The notes under the pieces are model-generated. The model worked only from the letters and a program-made list of their open reading frames with translations. It ran no database searches and was not told the origin of the DNA. The position numbers and the translations under genes are program-made. This document shows positions 16,638 to 25,165 of a stretch of DNA of 41,074 nucleotides, one piece after another. Location of the stretch: positions 1 to 41,074 of the forward strand of contig CAYLKS010000003.1 in the NCBI GenBank assembly GCA_964384205.1. Reading direction: 5' to 3'. Numbering within the stretch: position 1 is the stretch's first letter; the number at the start of each line of letters is the position of its first letter. The DNA is from CAYLKS01 sp964384205 [NCBI: uncultured bacterium]. GTDB taxonomy: Bacteria; JAGOEH01.

Positions 16638-18401
16638 ATGATAGGAAGAAGAACTCATAAATGTGGGCAATTAACTGCAAAAAATGTTAATGAGGATGTT
16701 ATTTTATATGGATGGGTTAATAAAAGAAGAGACCATGGGGGAGTTATATTTATTGACTTAAGGGATGTCTCCGGGATATGTCAGGTAGTATTTGACCCTG
16801 GAATTGATAAAAATGCCCATGCCATAGCAGATAATATACGTACAGAATATGTCATAGGTATTCAAGGAAAAGTTAGAAAACGTCCCGATGATATGATTAA
16901 TCCTAAAATGACTACTGGTGAAATAGAAGTTGAAGCATACAAAATAGAAATTTTAAATAAATCAGAAACTCCTCCTTTTATGATTGAAGAAAATATAAAT
17001 GTTAATGAAGATATTAGACTAAAGTATAGATATATTGATCTTAGACGCCCAAATATGAAAAATAACATTTTATTAAGAAGTAAGGTTGCAAAAATAGTAC
17101 GTGACTTTTTATATAAAAATGATTTCAATGAAATAGAGACTCCTTTTCTAATAAAAAGCACGCCCGAAGGTGCACGTGATTTTCTTGTGCCAAGTAGATT
17201 ACAAAAAGGGAAATTTTATGCTCTCCCTCAATCACCACAAATATTTAAACAAATTCTTATGGTATCCGGTTTTGATAGATATTTCCAGATAGTAAAATGC
17301 TTTAGAGATGAAGATTTAAGAGCTGATAGGCAGCCAGAATTCACACAAATAGATATTGAAATGTCATTCATTGATAGAGACGAATTATTAGAAACAATTG
17401 AAAAATTAGTATATGAAATTTTCAAAAGAAGCCTTGGAATTGAAATTCCTTTACCTTTTAGAAAAATGCCCTATAAAGAAGCTATGGAAAAATACGGTAC
17501 AGATAAACCAGACTTAAGATTTGGCATGGAAATAAAAGATGTCTCTGAAGTATTTAAAAATACTGAGTTTAAAGTATTCCAAACAGTTCTAAAAAGCGGC
17601 GGGACAATAAAAGGAATAAAAGTTGAAGGGAAAACAGATTTTTCAAGAAAAGATATTGATTTATTAACTTCATATATAAAAGATTATGGAGCAAAAGGAC
17701 TGGTACCAATTAAATTAACTGAAAAAGGATTTGAATCTCCTGTAAAAAAATTCTTTACTGATGAGATATTTGCCAGAGCATTTGAAATTTTTGAAGCTAA
17801 AAAAGGTGATACTATTTTCCTTGTGGCAGATACTCAAGAAACTACACTAAAATCTCTTGGAGCATTAAGATTAAAATTAGGAAAAGATTTAAACCTAATA
17901 GATGAAAATCAATATTCCTTTTTATGGGTTGTTGATTTTCCTTTATTGGAATATGATAAAGAAGCCCAGAGATTTGTTGCTATGCACCATCCTTTTACAA
18001 GCCCTGTTGGTACATTGGAAGAAATAAAAAAACAAAAACCAGAAGAAATATTAGCAAAAGCTTACGACCTTGTATTAAATGGAAATGAAATCGCCGGTGG
18101 TAGTATAAGAATACATGATCAAGAAATGCAAAAATATATGTTTAACCTTCTCGGTATCTCTGAAGAAGAAGCATCAAAAAAATTCGGTTTTCTACTTGAA
18201 GCTTTTAAATACGGTGCTCCACCTCACGGAGGTATTGCATTCGGTTTCGATAGATTAATAATGCTACTCACAAAGTCAAAATCTATCAGAGATGTAATTG
18301 CCTTTCCAAAAACAACCACAGGTCTATGTTTAATGAGTAATTCTCCTTCTGAAGTATCTATTCAGCAGTTAATAGAATTAGGATTAAAAATTATGAAATG
18401 A
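16638..18401 (+). CDS. aspS: Aspartyl-tRNA synthetase
   Basis: The 587-residue class II synthetase is of the bacterial type. It has an N-terminal OB-fold anticodon-binding domain (VILYGWVNKRRDHGGVIFID), then the catalytic core with motif 2 FRDEDLRADRQPEFTQIDIE and motif 3 GIAFGFDRLIML, interrupted by the bacterial GAD insertion (about residues 290-400). The length fits the family (580-600). Whether it is discriminating or also charges tRNA-Asn cannot be read safely; no gatCAB genes occur in this window. The stop overlaps the start of the next gene (ATGA at 18398-18401), so the two are co-translated. Confidence 0.97.
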   Translation: MIGRRTHKCGQLTAKNVNEDVILYGWVNKRRDHGGVIFIDLRDVSGICQVVFDPGIDKNAHAIADNIRTEYVIGIQGKVRKRPDDMINPKMTTGEIEVEAYKIEILNKSETPPFMIEENINVNEDIRLKYRYIDLRRPNMKNNILLRSKVAKIVRDFLYKNDFNEIETPFLIKSTPEGARDFLVPSRLQKGKFYALPQSPQIFKQILMVSGFDRYFQIVKCFRDEDLRADRQPEFTQIDIEMSFIDRDELLETIEKLVYEIFKRSLGIEIPLPFRKMPYKEAMEKYGTDKPDLRFGMEIKDVSEVFKNTEFKVFQTVLKSGGTIKGIKVEGKTDFSRKDIDLLTSYIKDYGAKGLVPIKLTEKGFESPVKKFFTDEIFARAFEIFEAKKGDTIFLVADTQETTLKSLGALRLKLGKDLNLIDENQYSFLWVVDFPLLEYDKEAQRFVAMHHPFTSPVGTLEEIKKQKPEEILAKAYDLVLNGNEIAGGSIRIHDQEMQKYMFNLLGISEEEASKKFGFLLEAFKYGAPPHGGIAFGFDRLIMLLTKSKSIRDVIAFPKTTTGLCLMSNSPSEVSIQQLIELGLKIMK

Positions 18402-19924
18402 ATATCTTAAAAATATACAATTATCCCTATTTTTTTATTAATGAGCAAAAATTATCTTTTGAAAATTATAAAATTAAAGATTATGCTAAATATTATGTTA
18501 TATATGAAAGATTATTTTTTGAGAATCTTGAAAATAATGAAATAATAAAAATAATTAATGCTAATATTAACTTTGATTTCTTAAGCTCCATTTATTTTAA
18601 ATTTTCAAAACTTTTTTTAGAAGTTCCTATAAGGTTATTCCTTCATATCAAACTTTTAAAAAATGATTTTGATATACACACAATAAATCTTCAGCATTTG
18701 ACTAATATTGAACAGAACATATTAAATTTTTATCTAAAAAAAGAATTTCCAAAAATAACAATTATAAAAAACAACCTAAATAAAATATATTTCCTTAAAT
18801 TTTTTCTGTTCTCTTTAATATATTTAGGTATACTATCATTAAAATACTTATTTAGAAAAATCCCCGATATTACAATAGAAAAAAACCTTACCTTCTCATA
18901 TCCACGTGAATATTTATATAAAAACCAAAATAATATTACTATTTTAATACCATTTTATAACCCCTTAAAGAAAATCAAAAATTCATATAATATTATAAAT
19001 CCTTTATATTATCTCAGATTAAAAAATATAGCTAAATTAATAAAAATAGACTTTATTATTTTACATAATCTATTAAAGACTGGCAACACTTATGAAATAA
19101 TTCTTGGCAAATATTTATTCTCATATTTTCAACTTCTTTATCTTTATATGGAGATTATAGAGGAAAAAATTTTAAAATCATACTCAGGTGATATTGAGTT
19201 CATATCAGCAAATAATGAATTTGCATGTGCTATAAACTCTATTAAAAATAAAAAATATACAACTTATCATAAACAACATGGTCAAATCCAATCCCCTCTA
19301 CCATATAGATCAAATTGTGATGAATTTAAAGCATGGACAAATTATGAGAAAAATCTAATAAAAATCTACTCAAAAGATAAACACTACTCCTCAGGATATT
19401 ACCCATATTTTAAAGCTAAAAATTTCGATGAAAAATTTTATACACCACAAAATAATAAATTATCTATCACAATATTCACTAATATAATAGATGAAATTTT
19501 TGGAAAAATCCCATATCAAAACTTTCTTAATATAATAAAAAACTTCATAGAACAATATAAATATACTTTTAATATAATAATACATATTCATCCTTATGAA
19601 GACAAAAAATTCTATAAAAACAATTTTCCTGATATTAAAATCGAACAAAATAAAGCAGAACCTATATTACAAACAACAGATATAATAATAAGTGTTTACT
19701 CAACAATAATAGTTCAAGCTTTAAATTATAAAAAACCAATTATAGTATATAATTCATTTATAGATGAAGAAAATACCTTTATTGGTGAAATAGCTTATCA
19801 AAGAAAATTCACAAATTATAATCAATTAAATAAAATAATTAAAAGTATTTTAGAAGAGTACAATAAAAATAAAAAAATAAATATTGAATATGAACAATAT
19901 GCATTTTATAAATATTTTAAATAA
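18398..19924 (+). CDS. Probable GT-B-type surface polysaccharide glycosyltransferase
   Basis: The 508-residue protein is not assigned to a named family with certainty. The C-terminal half looks like the GT-B/CDP-glycerol- or capsule-type transferases: KQHGQIQSP, IHIHPYEDKKFYK, then TDIIISVYSTIIVQALNYKKPIIVYNS, the usual nucleotide-sugar-binding pattern of HPxE followed by ST(x)xxEA. One hydrophobic helix (~residues 132-150) may anchor it to the membrane. The N-terminal third has no recognisable motif. It is translationally coupled to aspS, an unusual partner. Its stop codon abuts the U-tract of a minus-strand small RNA (19923-20017). Lysine- and asparagine-rich composition is as elsewhere in the window. 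The substrate is unknown. Confidence 0.6.
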   Translation: MNILKIYNYPYFFINEQKLSFENYKIKDYAKYYVIYERLFFENLENNEIIKIINANINFDFLSSIYFKFSKLFLEVPIRLFLHIKLLKNDFDIHTINLQHLTNIEQNILNFYLKKEFPKITIIKNNLNKIYFLKFFLFSLIYLGILSLKYLFRKIPDITIEKNLTFSYPREYLYKNQNNITILIPFYNPLKKIKNSYNIINPLYYLRLKNIAKLIKIDFIILHNLLKTGNTYEIILGKYLFSYFQLLYLYMEIIEEKILKSYSGDIEFISANNEFACAINSIKNKKYTTYHKQHGQIQSPLPYRSNCDEFKAWTNYEKNLIKIYSKDKHYSSGYYPYFKAKNFDEKFYTPQNNKLSITIFTNIIDEIFGKIPYQNFLNIIKNFIEQYKYTFNIIIHIHPYEDKKFYKNNFPDIKIEQNKAEPILQTTDIIISVYSTIIVQALNYKKPIIVYNSFIDEENTFIGEIAYQRKFTNYNQLNKIIKSILEEYNKNKKINIEYEQYAFYKYFK

Positions 19925-20017
19925 AAAAAAGCAAGCCCACGAGGGGGCTACTCGTGGGCTTAGAGGGGGTAAAAAATCTCTCTATATTAAGGGAGGCTGT
20001 AGTCAAATAATTAATAC
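19923..20017 (-). ncRNA. Candidate C-rich small RNA 1 (about 95 nt)
   Basis: A minus-strand unit with its own consensus promoter (20052-20024) and a strong terminal hairpin: AAGCCCACGAG (19961-19951) pairing with CTCGTGGGCTT (19943-19933), followed by eight U at 19930-19923. No protein start with a ribosome site lies inside. The 5' half is largely unpaired and carries TTGACTACAGCCTCCC (20006-19991). CCCCCTC occurs before the stem, and again across the loop and into the descending arm. The block TTGACTNCNNCCTCCC recurs in the unit at 40650-40764, at the same distance class from a hairpin. The CCUCCC tracts could pair with ribosome-binding sites. I recognise no known RNA family. It could also act on its convergent neighbour at 18398-19924. 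Confidence 0.65.
19933..19961 (-). terminator. Terminator hairpin of small RNA 1
   Basis: Perfect 11-bp stem with a 7-nt loop; on the minus strand it is followed by GC and then eight T. On the plus strand the hairpin is followed by a G-rich stretch and not a T-run, so the direction of use is minus. Confidence 0.75.
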
Positions 20018-20023
20018 TATTAA

Positions 20024-20052
20024 ATATTAATAATAAAAATTAACAATGTCAA
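20024..20052 (-). promoter_or_regulatory. Promoter of small RNA 1
   Basis: Minus strand TTGACA (20052-20047), 17-nt spacer, TAATAT (20029-20024). The predicted start is a G near 20017. There is no gene between it and the hairpin. Confidence 0.7.
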
Positions 20053-20176
20053 GTGTTTTTTTTGAATATATAAATATTTTACACTATCAATTTTTTTAAC
20101 TTAAAAATATATAATAAACCTTTTATTAATCAACAAGTTAGTAATATCGAAAAAATAATGATTTAACTTACCTATT

Positions 20177-21385
20177 TCATTTCGTCAAATTATAAAATTC
20201 TATTGCTACTTTTGCAGTTTCTACCAGGTAGTCATTCTTAAAATTAAAAATCTTAATTTTAGAATTCTCACTATTTATCTGTGAATCAATAATATTTTTA
20301 TTATTTACCTCATCATCTATTTCAATATCTAAACAATGTAATTTGTCAATAACATGTTTTCTAATCGCAGGATATAAATTAGAGTATCTCCCTGAAAAAA
20401 CAATTGCATCTGGCATATTATCAAAATCAGGCATAAACCCTGATATAGTACTTGCAATTTGATTTATAAAAAAATTATAAATATCTTTCTCTGGCTGTTT
20501 ATTATTATTATAAGCATTAATAAAATCATCAAAATTCAAATCAAAATTATCAGCCATTCCTCTAAGACCTGACTTTTCATATAAAATATTTTTCAAAGAA
20601 TTCAAAGAATAATTTGAATGCTCTAATAAATATATAATAACAGCAGCATCTATGGTCCCAGCCCTTGTAAGTGTAGGCAAACCAGCAAAAGTTCCAAACC
20701 CTGTACTAATATTTTTAGCCTTGCCATTTTCTATTACAGAAATTGACATTCCCCTGCCTAAAAAACAACTTATAATAGAAAGTTCTTTTTTGCTTTTTCC
20801 TAATTTTTCACTAAGTTTATCCAGATTCTCTCTATGTATTAACCCATGGTAACCATATCTTCTAATTTTATATTTATTTACTATATCTTTAGGTAATGCA
20901 TATAACTTATTATGTTCCGGCATATCGTTAAAAAAATGATTATCAAAAACTGCTATCTGATTGGTATTCTCTAATAATCTTTCAGCAGCTTTTATTAGTA
21001 ATAAATTATAAACATTATGAAGTGGGGCAAGTGGTGTTAAATCTTCTATTGTTTTTATAATATCATTGCTTATATATGCTGCCATTGGAATATCATAACC
21101 ACCATGCACAACTCTATGAGCAATTATATCTATTTGCTCTTCGCTCTTAATAACCCCATATTTACTATCCTTAAGCCATTTAATTACTTCTTGCAAACCA
21201 GAAACATAATCTGGAAAAAACTTTTTTATTACAATATTTTTCTCATTTGAAAAAAATATCTTCAAAAAAGATCCCTCATCACCAATATCGCTCACTTTAC
21301 CTCTCATTAAAATACTTGAAAAATTACCATCATAAAAAATAAAACTAAATTCATTTTTATATGCAGACAAACTTAAAACTTTCAT
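20177..21385 (-). CDS. Divergent acetate kinase homologue with altered nucleotide-binding loops
   Basis: The 402-residue protein matches acetate kinase over its full length, and key residues fall at the numbering I recall for the Methanosarcina enzyme: Arg91 (HRVVHGG), His123 (PLAPLHN), Asp148 (VFDNH), His180 (RRYGYHG) and Arg241 (TRAGTID). These form the acetyl-phosphate site. In contrast, the N-terminal NxGSSSxK phosphate loop is replaced by LSAYKNEFS. CHLGNG is CFLGRG, so the His and Asn are lost. The GIGEN adenosine loop is GRYSN, and the C-terminal TNEE-type segment is FKND. It may have lost or changed nucleotide use. It is the last gene of the trx-cheV-asmA-lipid A unit and overlaps the GT9 gene by 4 bp. 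Confidence 0.85.
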   Translation of the reverse strand: MKVLSLSAYKNEFSFIFYDGNFSSILMRGKVSDIGDEGSFLKIFFSNEKNIVIKKFFPDYVSGLQEVIKWLKDSKYGVIKSEEQIDIIAHRVVHGGYDIPMAAYISNDIIKTIEDLTPLAPLHNVYNLLLIKAAERLLENTNQIAVFDNHFFNDMPEHNKLYALPKDIVNKYKIRRYGYHGLIHRENLDKLSEKLGKSKKELSIISCFLGRGMSISVIENGKAKNISTGFGTFAGLPTLTRAGTIDAAVIIYLLEHSNYSLNSLKNILYEKSGLRGMADNFDLNFDDFINAYNNNKQPEKDIYNFFINQIASTISGFMPDFDNMPDAIVFSGRYSNLYPAIRKHVIDKLHCLDIEIDDEVNNKNIIDSQINSENSKIKIFNFKNDYLVETAKVAIEFYNLTK

Positions 21386-22401
21386 CTATCCTCCTGCTTA
21401 AAAAATTGATTAATCACTTTAAAAATATCGTCCGGTTTTATGAGCCTCATACATCTATGATGACCTAAAGGACATTTTTGTTTTCCATGGATATTACAAG
21501 GCCTACACCCTAAATTATCAACTTCTACTACTCTACTTTTCTCAGACAGCGGATAAAATCCAAAATCTGGTACCGTAGGGCCAAAAATAGCAATCGTTGG
21601 AATGTTATAAGCTGATGCAATATGTAATGGTGCAGAATCATTTGTTACTAATAAATTTGAAAACTCAATTAATGAAGCCGATTCTGACAAACTCGTCTTT
21701 CCCATAAAATTTAAAATATATTTATCAAGTTTTCTATTTTTATAAATATCGTCTGAACCTATTAAAACCACTGTTTTACCAAAATTTTTAAAAACCAACT
21801 CCGCTAATTCTAAATAATAATCCTTATCCCAACACTTTGTTTGCCACACTGAATGAGGTGCAAAAACAAAATAATTATACTTTTCTACTAAATTCTCAAA
21901 CTTCGAAAAAATGCTTTCAAAATCTGGACAAGAAGGCCTTTCTCCTTCTAAATCTTCTTCTTTTCCTGTCAATAAAAAAATATTTCTGCCTGTTTCATGC
22001 ACCCCCTTTTCTCTTAAATATTTTCGTCTTTTATTATAAAAAAATTTAATTGTAAAAATATCAAAACCATAACGTTGTTTAGCTCCACTCAAAAAGGTCA
22101 TTAAACCACTTCTAAAATATCTATGAGGAGTTATTACAATATCTGGTTTTATTTGCCTCAATATCGACACTATTCTATAAAATCCTTTTATCCCTTTATG
22201 TGATTCTCTTTTATCATATACTATAATTTCATCTATAAATTCTAAATTTTTCATTAATTCAAAAGAATGGGGTTGAATCACAAAATATAATTTTGTATCT
22301 TTATATATCTCTTTTACTCTCCTTAATAAAGGAGTGGTTAAAATTACATCACCAATAAAAGATGTCTGTATTACTACGATTTGCTTCTTTGTGTTTTCCA
22401 T
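21382..22401 (-). CDS. Heptosyltransferase-family (GT9) glycosyltransferase, LPS core
   Basis: The 339-residue cytoplasmic GT-B enzyme is of the WaaF/WaaC/RfaF type and probably adds a heptose or related sugar to the LPS inner core. N-terminal IVVIQTSFIGDVILTTPLL is the family signature. The donor-site part shows APHSVWQTKCWDKDYYLEL, VVLIGSDD, LVTNDSAPLHIASAYNIPT and IFGPT. A C-terminal Cys/His cluster CRPCNIHGKQKCPLGHHRCM is shared with the second GT9 protein of the window. It overlaps the acyltransferase gene by 28 bp and the acetate kinase homologue by 4 bp. The acceptor is not determinable. Confidence 0.9.
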   Translation of the reverse strand: MENTKKQIVVIQTSFIGDVILTTPLLRRVKEIYKDTKLYFVIQPHSFELMKNLEFIDEIIVYDKRESHKGIKGFYRIVSILRQIKPDIVITPHRYFRSGLMTFLSGAKQRYGFDIFTIKFFYNKRRKYLREKGVHETGRNIFLLTGKEEDLEGERPSCPDFESIFSKFENLVEKYNYFVFAPHSVWQTKCWDKDYYLELAELVFKNFGKTVVLIGSDDIYKNRKLDKYILNFMGKTSLSESASLIEFSNLLVTNDSAPLHIASAYNIPTIAIFGPTVPDFGFYPLSEKSRVVEVDNLGCRPCNIHGKQKCPLGHHRCMRLIKPDDIFKVINQFFKQEDR

Positions 22402-23240
22402 CTTTTATGAACCCAAAACCAATCAAAAGGATATAGTCTTATAAAATCTGATAATTTTTGATTAAAACACTCCAATATACTCTCTTCCGAGTCATCAAAA
22501 TTTATCTTTAATTCTTCAATATAAATAGAATATGTCAAATCATTATTTAATCTAATATGTGAAAAATAAACTGGTAACTTATACTTTTTGACTAAAAAAG
22601 CAGCTCCTTTATATGTTGATGCTTCCCTCCCCAAAAAATTAACCATTACACCCTTTTTGCCGGCATCCTGATCAATCAAAATCCCCAGGGAATATTTGCT
22701 AAAATCATGTCTTAAAATCTTTTTCAAATCTCTTTTCATATCATAAATAGGCACATTATATTTCGATGTCAATTTCCCATAAAAGTCATTATTTACTTTT
22801 ATATTTTTTTGACGTTTATTTATAGCTGCTAATGGAAATAACTTATAATTAATATATCTAAATAACAACATAAAATTAGAAAAATGTCCTGATATGAAAA
22901 TTCCATTTTTACTAAAATTTCCTTTCAACTGAACCTCTTTAACCAAATTCAATACTCTCTCATTAGGGATATTTACAGCATTTATATAATCCATGAAACA
23001 AAATATCTGATTTGTAAAATATCTTATTAAAAAAGATTTATTACAAAATTCACATTGTCCTCCAAAGGCTATAATCAAATTATTCAATACCACATCTATT
23101 CTTATTTTCAAAATAAAATAGTTAATATAAGATAAGAAATATGAAATATTATATAAAACCCTCCGAGGTATTATCCTTACTATAAATGAAAGCAAGAGAT
23201 AGCCAACATATTCTAAAAAATATTTTATTTGTGAAATCAT
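22374..23240 (-). CDS. Lipid A biosynthesis acyltransferase-family protein (LpxL/HtrB-like)
   Basis: The 288-residue inner-membrane protein has an N-terminal membrane anchor (~residues 12-24) and the family landmarks: ISGHFSNFMLLF, LIDQDAGKKGVMVNFLGR followed by an A-x-T-Y-KGAA segment, and the C-terminal FDWFWVHKRWKT. LpxL/LpxM enzymes transfer a secondary acyl chain from acyl-ACP to lipid A. The catalytic motif is normally H-x4-D/E; here His119 is followed five residues later by Met124, so the acidic partner is absent at the expected place. Either another residue supplies it or the activity differs. Genomic context (GT9, AsmA-like) supports a role in lipid A or outer-membrane biogenesis. 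Confidence 0.85.
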   Translation of the reverse strand: MISQIKYFLEYVGYLLLSFIVRIIPRRVLYNISYFLSYINYFILKIRIDVVLNNLIIAFGGQCEFCNKSFLIRYFTNQIFCFMDYINAVNIPNERVLNLVKEVQLKGNFSKNGIFISGHFSNFMLLFRYINYKLFPLAAINKRQKNIKVNNDFYGKLTSKYNVPIYDMKRDLKKILRHDFSKYSLGILIDQDAGKKGVMVNFLGREASTYKGAAFLVKKYKLPVYFSHIRLNNDLTYSIYIEELKINFDDSEESILECFNQKLSDFIRLYPFDWFWVHKRWKTQRSKS

Positions 23241-23245
23241 ATTAA

Positions 23246-25165
23246 TTAAAATTCAAAATCTAAAGGTAAAACATAAAGTTTCAAGTCAGAATCAAAATTA
23301 AATCCAGGTAAAGTTTCCCATTTCTTATAATTCTCAGGAATAACAAACATATTCCCTATAAAATTTAACTGATTATTACTTGTCTTTCCTATATTACCTC
23401 TAATATTAAAATCTCCTGAGGAAAAAGAAAAATTATTTATTTTTAAATCTTTTGTTAAATAATCATAATTCAAATTAAAATTAAAATATTTAAAGTTAAA
23501 AGTTTTAAATCTATCATCTCCTAATTTATTAGTCAATGAATTAAAAAATCTATCATTTGAAATATAACCAGAATAAGAATTCAACTTGCCCACAATAAAA
23601 AACTTATCAACTTTATTCTTTAATGAATTTAATAATATTTCAATATTATATGTTACATTTGCAACTGCTCTATTATTTGAATCATACCCCAGATATGTTT
23701 GTAAAACCTTTTTCAAAGCAACATTTTTAATAAAAACAAAATTAGATAATTTTATCATATCCAAAGAAGAAAAATTCCAGGTAGAAGATAAAGAATAATC
23801 TCCATTTGAATCAATAGGTTTTAAATAAGATTTTATTTCTTTTCCTCTAAATTTTATACTTCCAATTCCATTTCCAAAATCAATATCTCCAATGGAAAAT
23901 CCATTATAATCAATATTTACCTCAATATTAGAATTAGGTAACAAATTAAAAAATACACCTTTATATAAGATTTTCTTTAATTGCTGACTTAATTCTAAAA
24001 TGTCAAATTTTTGACTTGTAAATAAAAATACTCCCTGGCTTTTATTAAAATCATCAGATAAAAACATGCTGTAAACAAAATCATTAAATTTTGTAATCTG
24101 CCCACCAATTTTAAAAAAAGACTTACCAATGCCACATTTTAAATTTTCAACATACAAAATATTATTTCTTGAAAATAAAGAACCATCTATTTGTATCGGA
24201 AAATTTTCATTTTTATTTGAAATATTATCACAATTAATTTTTAAATTAATATCTGTATTATCCAGACTATCAAGCATTGTTTCCAGGCTAATATTCCCTT
24301 TAAATGCCCCTCTAAAATCTGCATTATTCCCACTAAAATTATTATTAAACTCAAATTTCAAATCTAAAAACTTAGAAATTAATCCAAGATTCATCTCATA
24401 ATCGCCCAAAATCTTATTAAAACCTTTTATATTTAACGATAACTTATTCCCAAAATTCGAAATCAAAAAATTCTGATTTTTATAATTAAAAATAATATTT
24501 AACACTCTATCAAGATATGATATAGAAAGTTCCTGTGGCTCTCCATCAATTTTTAATACTTTCTTATCAGGAACATAACTATTTTTAACTCTTTTAAATG
24601 AACTATAAAATTCTATATCTTTATTAAAATCAAATTTTATAATATGATTCTTAAAATTAATATCTTTAAAATTAATATTTGCAAAATATTTTTCCCCTGA
24701 AAAATCAAAAATAACTGAATAGATAAAAACATTTAAATCTACATACCCATCATTTACATCTATTTTAAATTTTGAATTCTCTATCTCAATTAAATTAGGT
24801 TTTAAAATATCATATAAAGATAAGATATTCAATCTTGCATCTGGATTTATAAAAAAATTTGCATCCTTAATGGATATTTTATCAAGCTTTTGTTCTCTAT
24901 CAATATAAAATAAAAATGGAAAAGACAGTTTTACTTTCCCCTTTTTCAAAACATTACCGTAACTAAAATCTTCTAAAATAATTGATGGAACTACTGAAAT
25001 CTTAAAATATACTTTACTATATTTTATACCACTTATATTATTCTTTGCTAAAAAATTTTCTATATATATTTTTGCTGCATTATTAGAAAATATTGTAAAT
25101 CTCAATAAAATTATACACAAAGAAATAAAGGCAACTAAAGAAAGAATTATTATTATTTTTTTCAT
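23246..25165 (-). CDS. AsmA-like outer-membrane biogenesis protein
   Basis: The 639-residue protein has one N-terminal membrane helix (~residues 4-26) and a long periplasmic region of repeated beta strands, of the kind seen in AsmA/TamB/YhdP-type bridge proteins that handle lipid transport to the outer membrane. Motif support is moderate: the opening block with NISGIKYSKVYFKISVVPSI, VKLSFPFLFY, INPDARLNILSL, and the C-terminal SFSSGDFNIRGNIGKT match the AsmA pattern of nested ...G.i... strands. Its ATG shares a base with the cheV stop (TAATG at 25165) and it is 5 bp from the acyltransferase gene. The subfamily is uncertain. Confidence 0.75.
   Translation of the reverse strand: MKKIIIILSLVAFISLCIILLRFTIFSNNAAKIYIENFLAKNNISGIKYSKVYFKISVVPSIILEDFSYGNVLKKGKVKLSFPFLFYIDREQKLDKISIKDANFFINPDARLNILSLYDILKPNLIEIENSKFKIDVNDGYVDLNVFIYSVIFDFSGEKYFANINFKDINFKNHIIKFDFNKDIEFYSSFKRVKNSYVPDKKVLKIDGEPQELSISYLDRVLNIIFNYKNQNFLISNFGNKLSLNIKGFNKILGDYEMNLGLISKFLDLKFEFNNNFSGNNADFRGAFKGNISLETMLDSLDNTDINLKINCDNISNKNENFPIQIDGSLFSRNNILYVENLKCGIGKSFFKIGGQITKFNDFVYSMFLSDDFNKSQGVFLFTSQKFDILELSQQLKKILYKGVFFNLLPNSNIEVNIDYNGFSIGDIDFGNGIGSIKFRGKEIKSYLKPIDSNGDYSLSSTWNFSSLDMIKLSNFVFIKNVALKKVLQTYLGYDSNNRAVANVTYNIEILLNSLKNKVDKFFIVGKLNSYSGYISNDRFFNSLTNKLGDDRFKTFNFKYFNFNLNYDYLTKDLKINNFSFSSGDFNIRGNIGKTSNNQLNFIGNMFVIPENYKKWETLPGFNFDSDLKLYVLPLDFEF

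Noticed and set aside
19933-19961. Hairpin as a plus-strand terminator for the glycosyltransferase gene
   Set aside because: The T-run is on the minus strand side only; on the plus strand a G-rich stretch follows.
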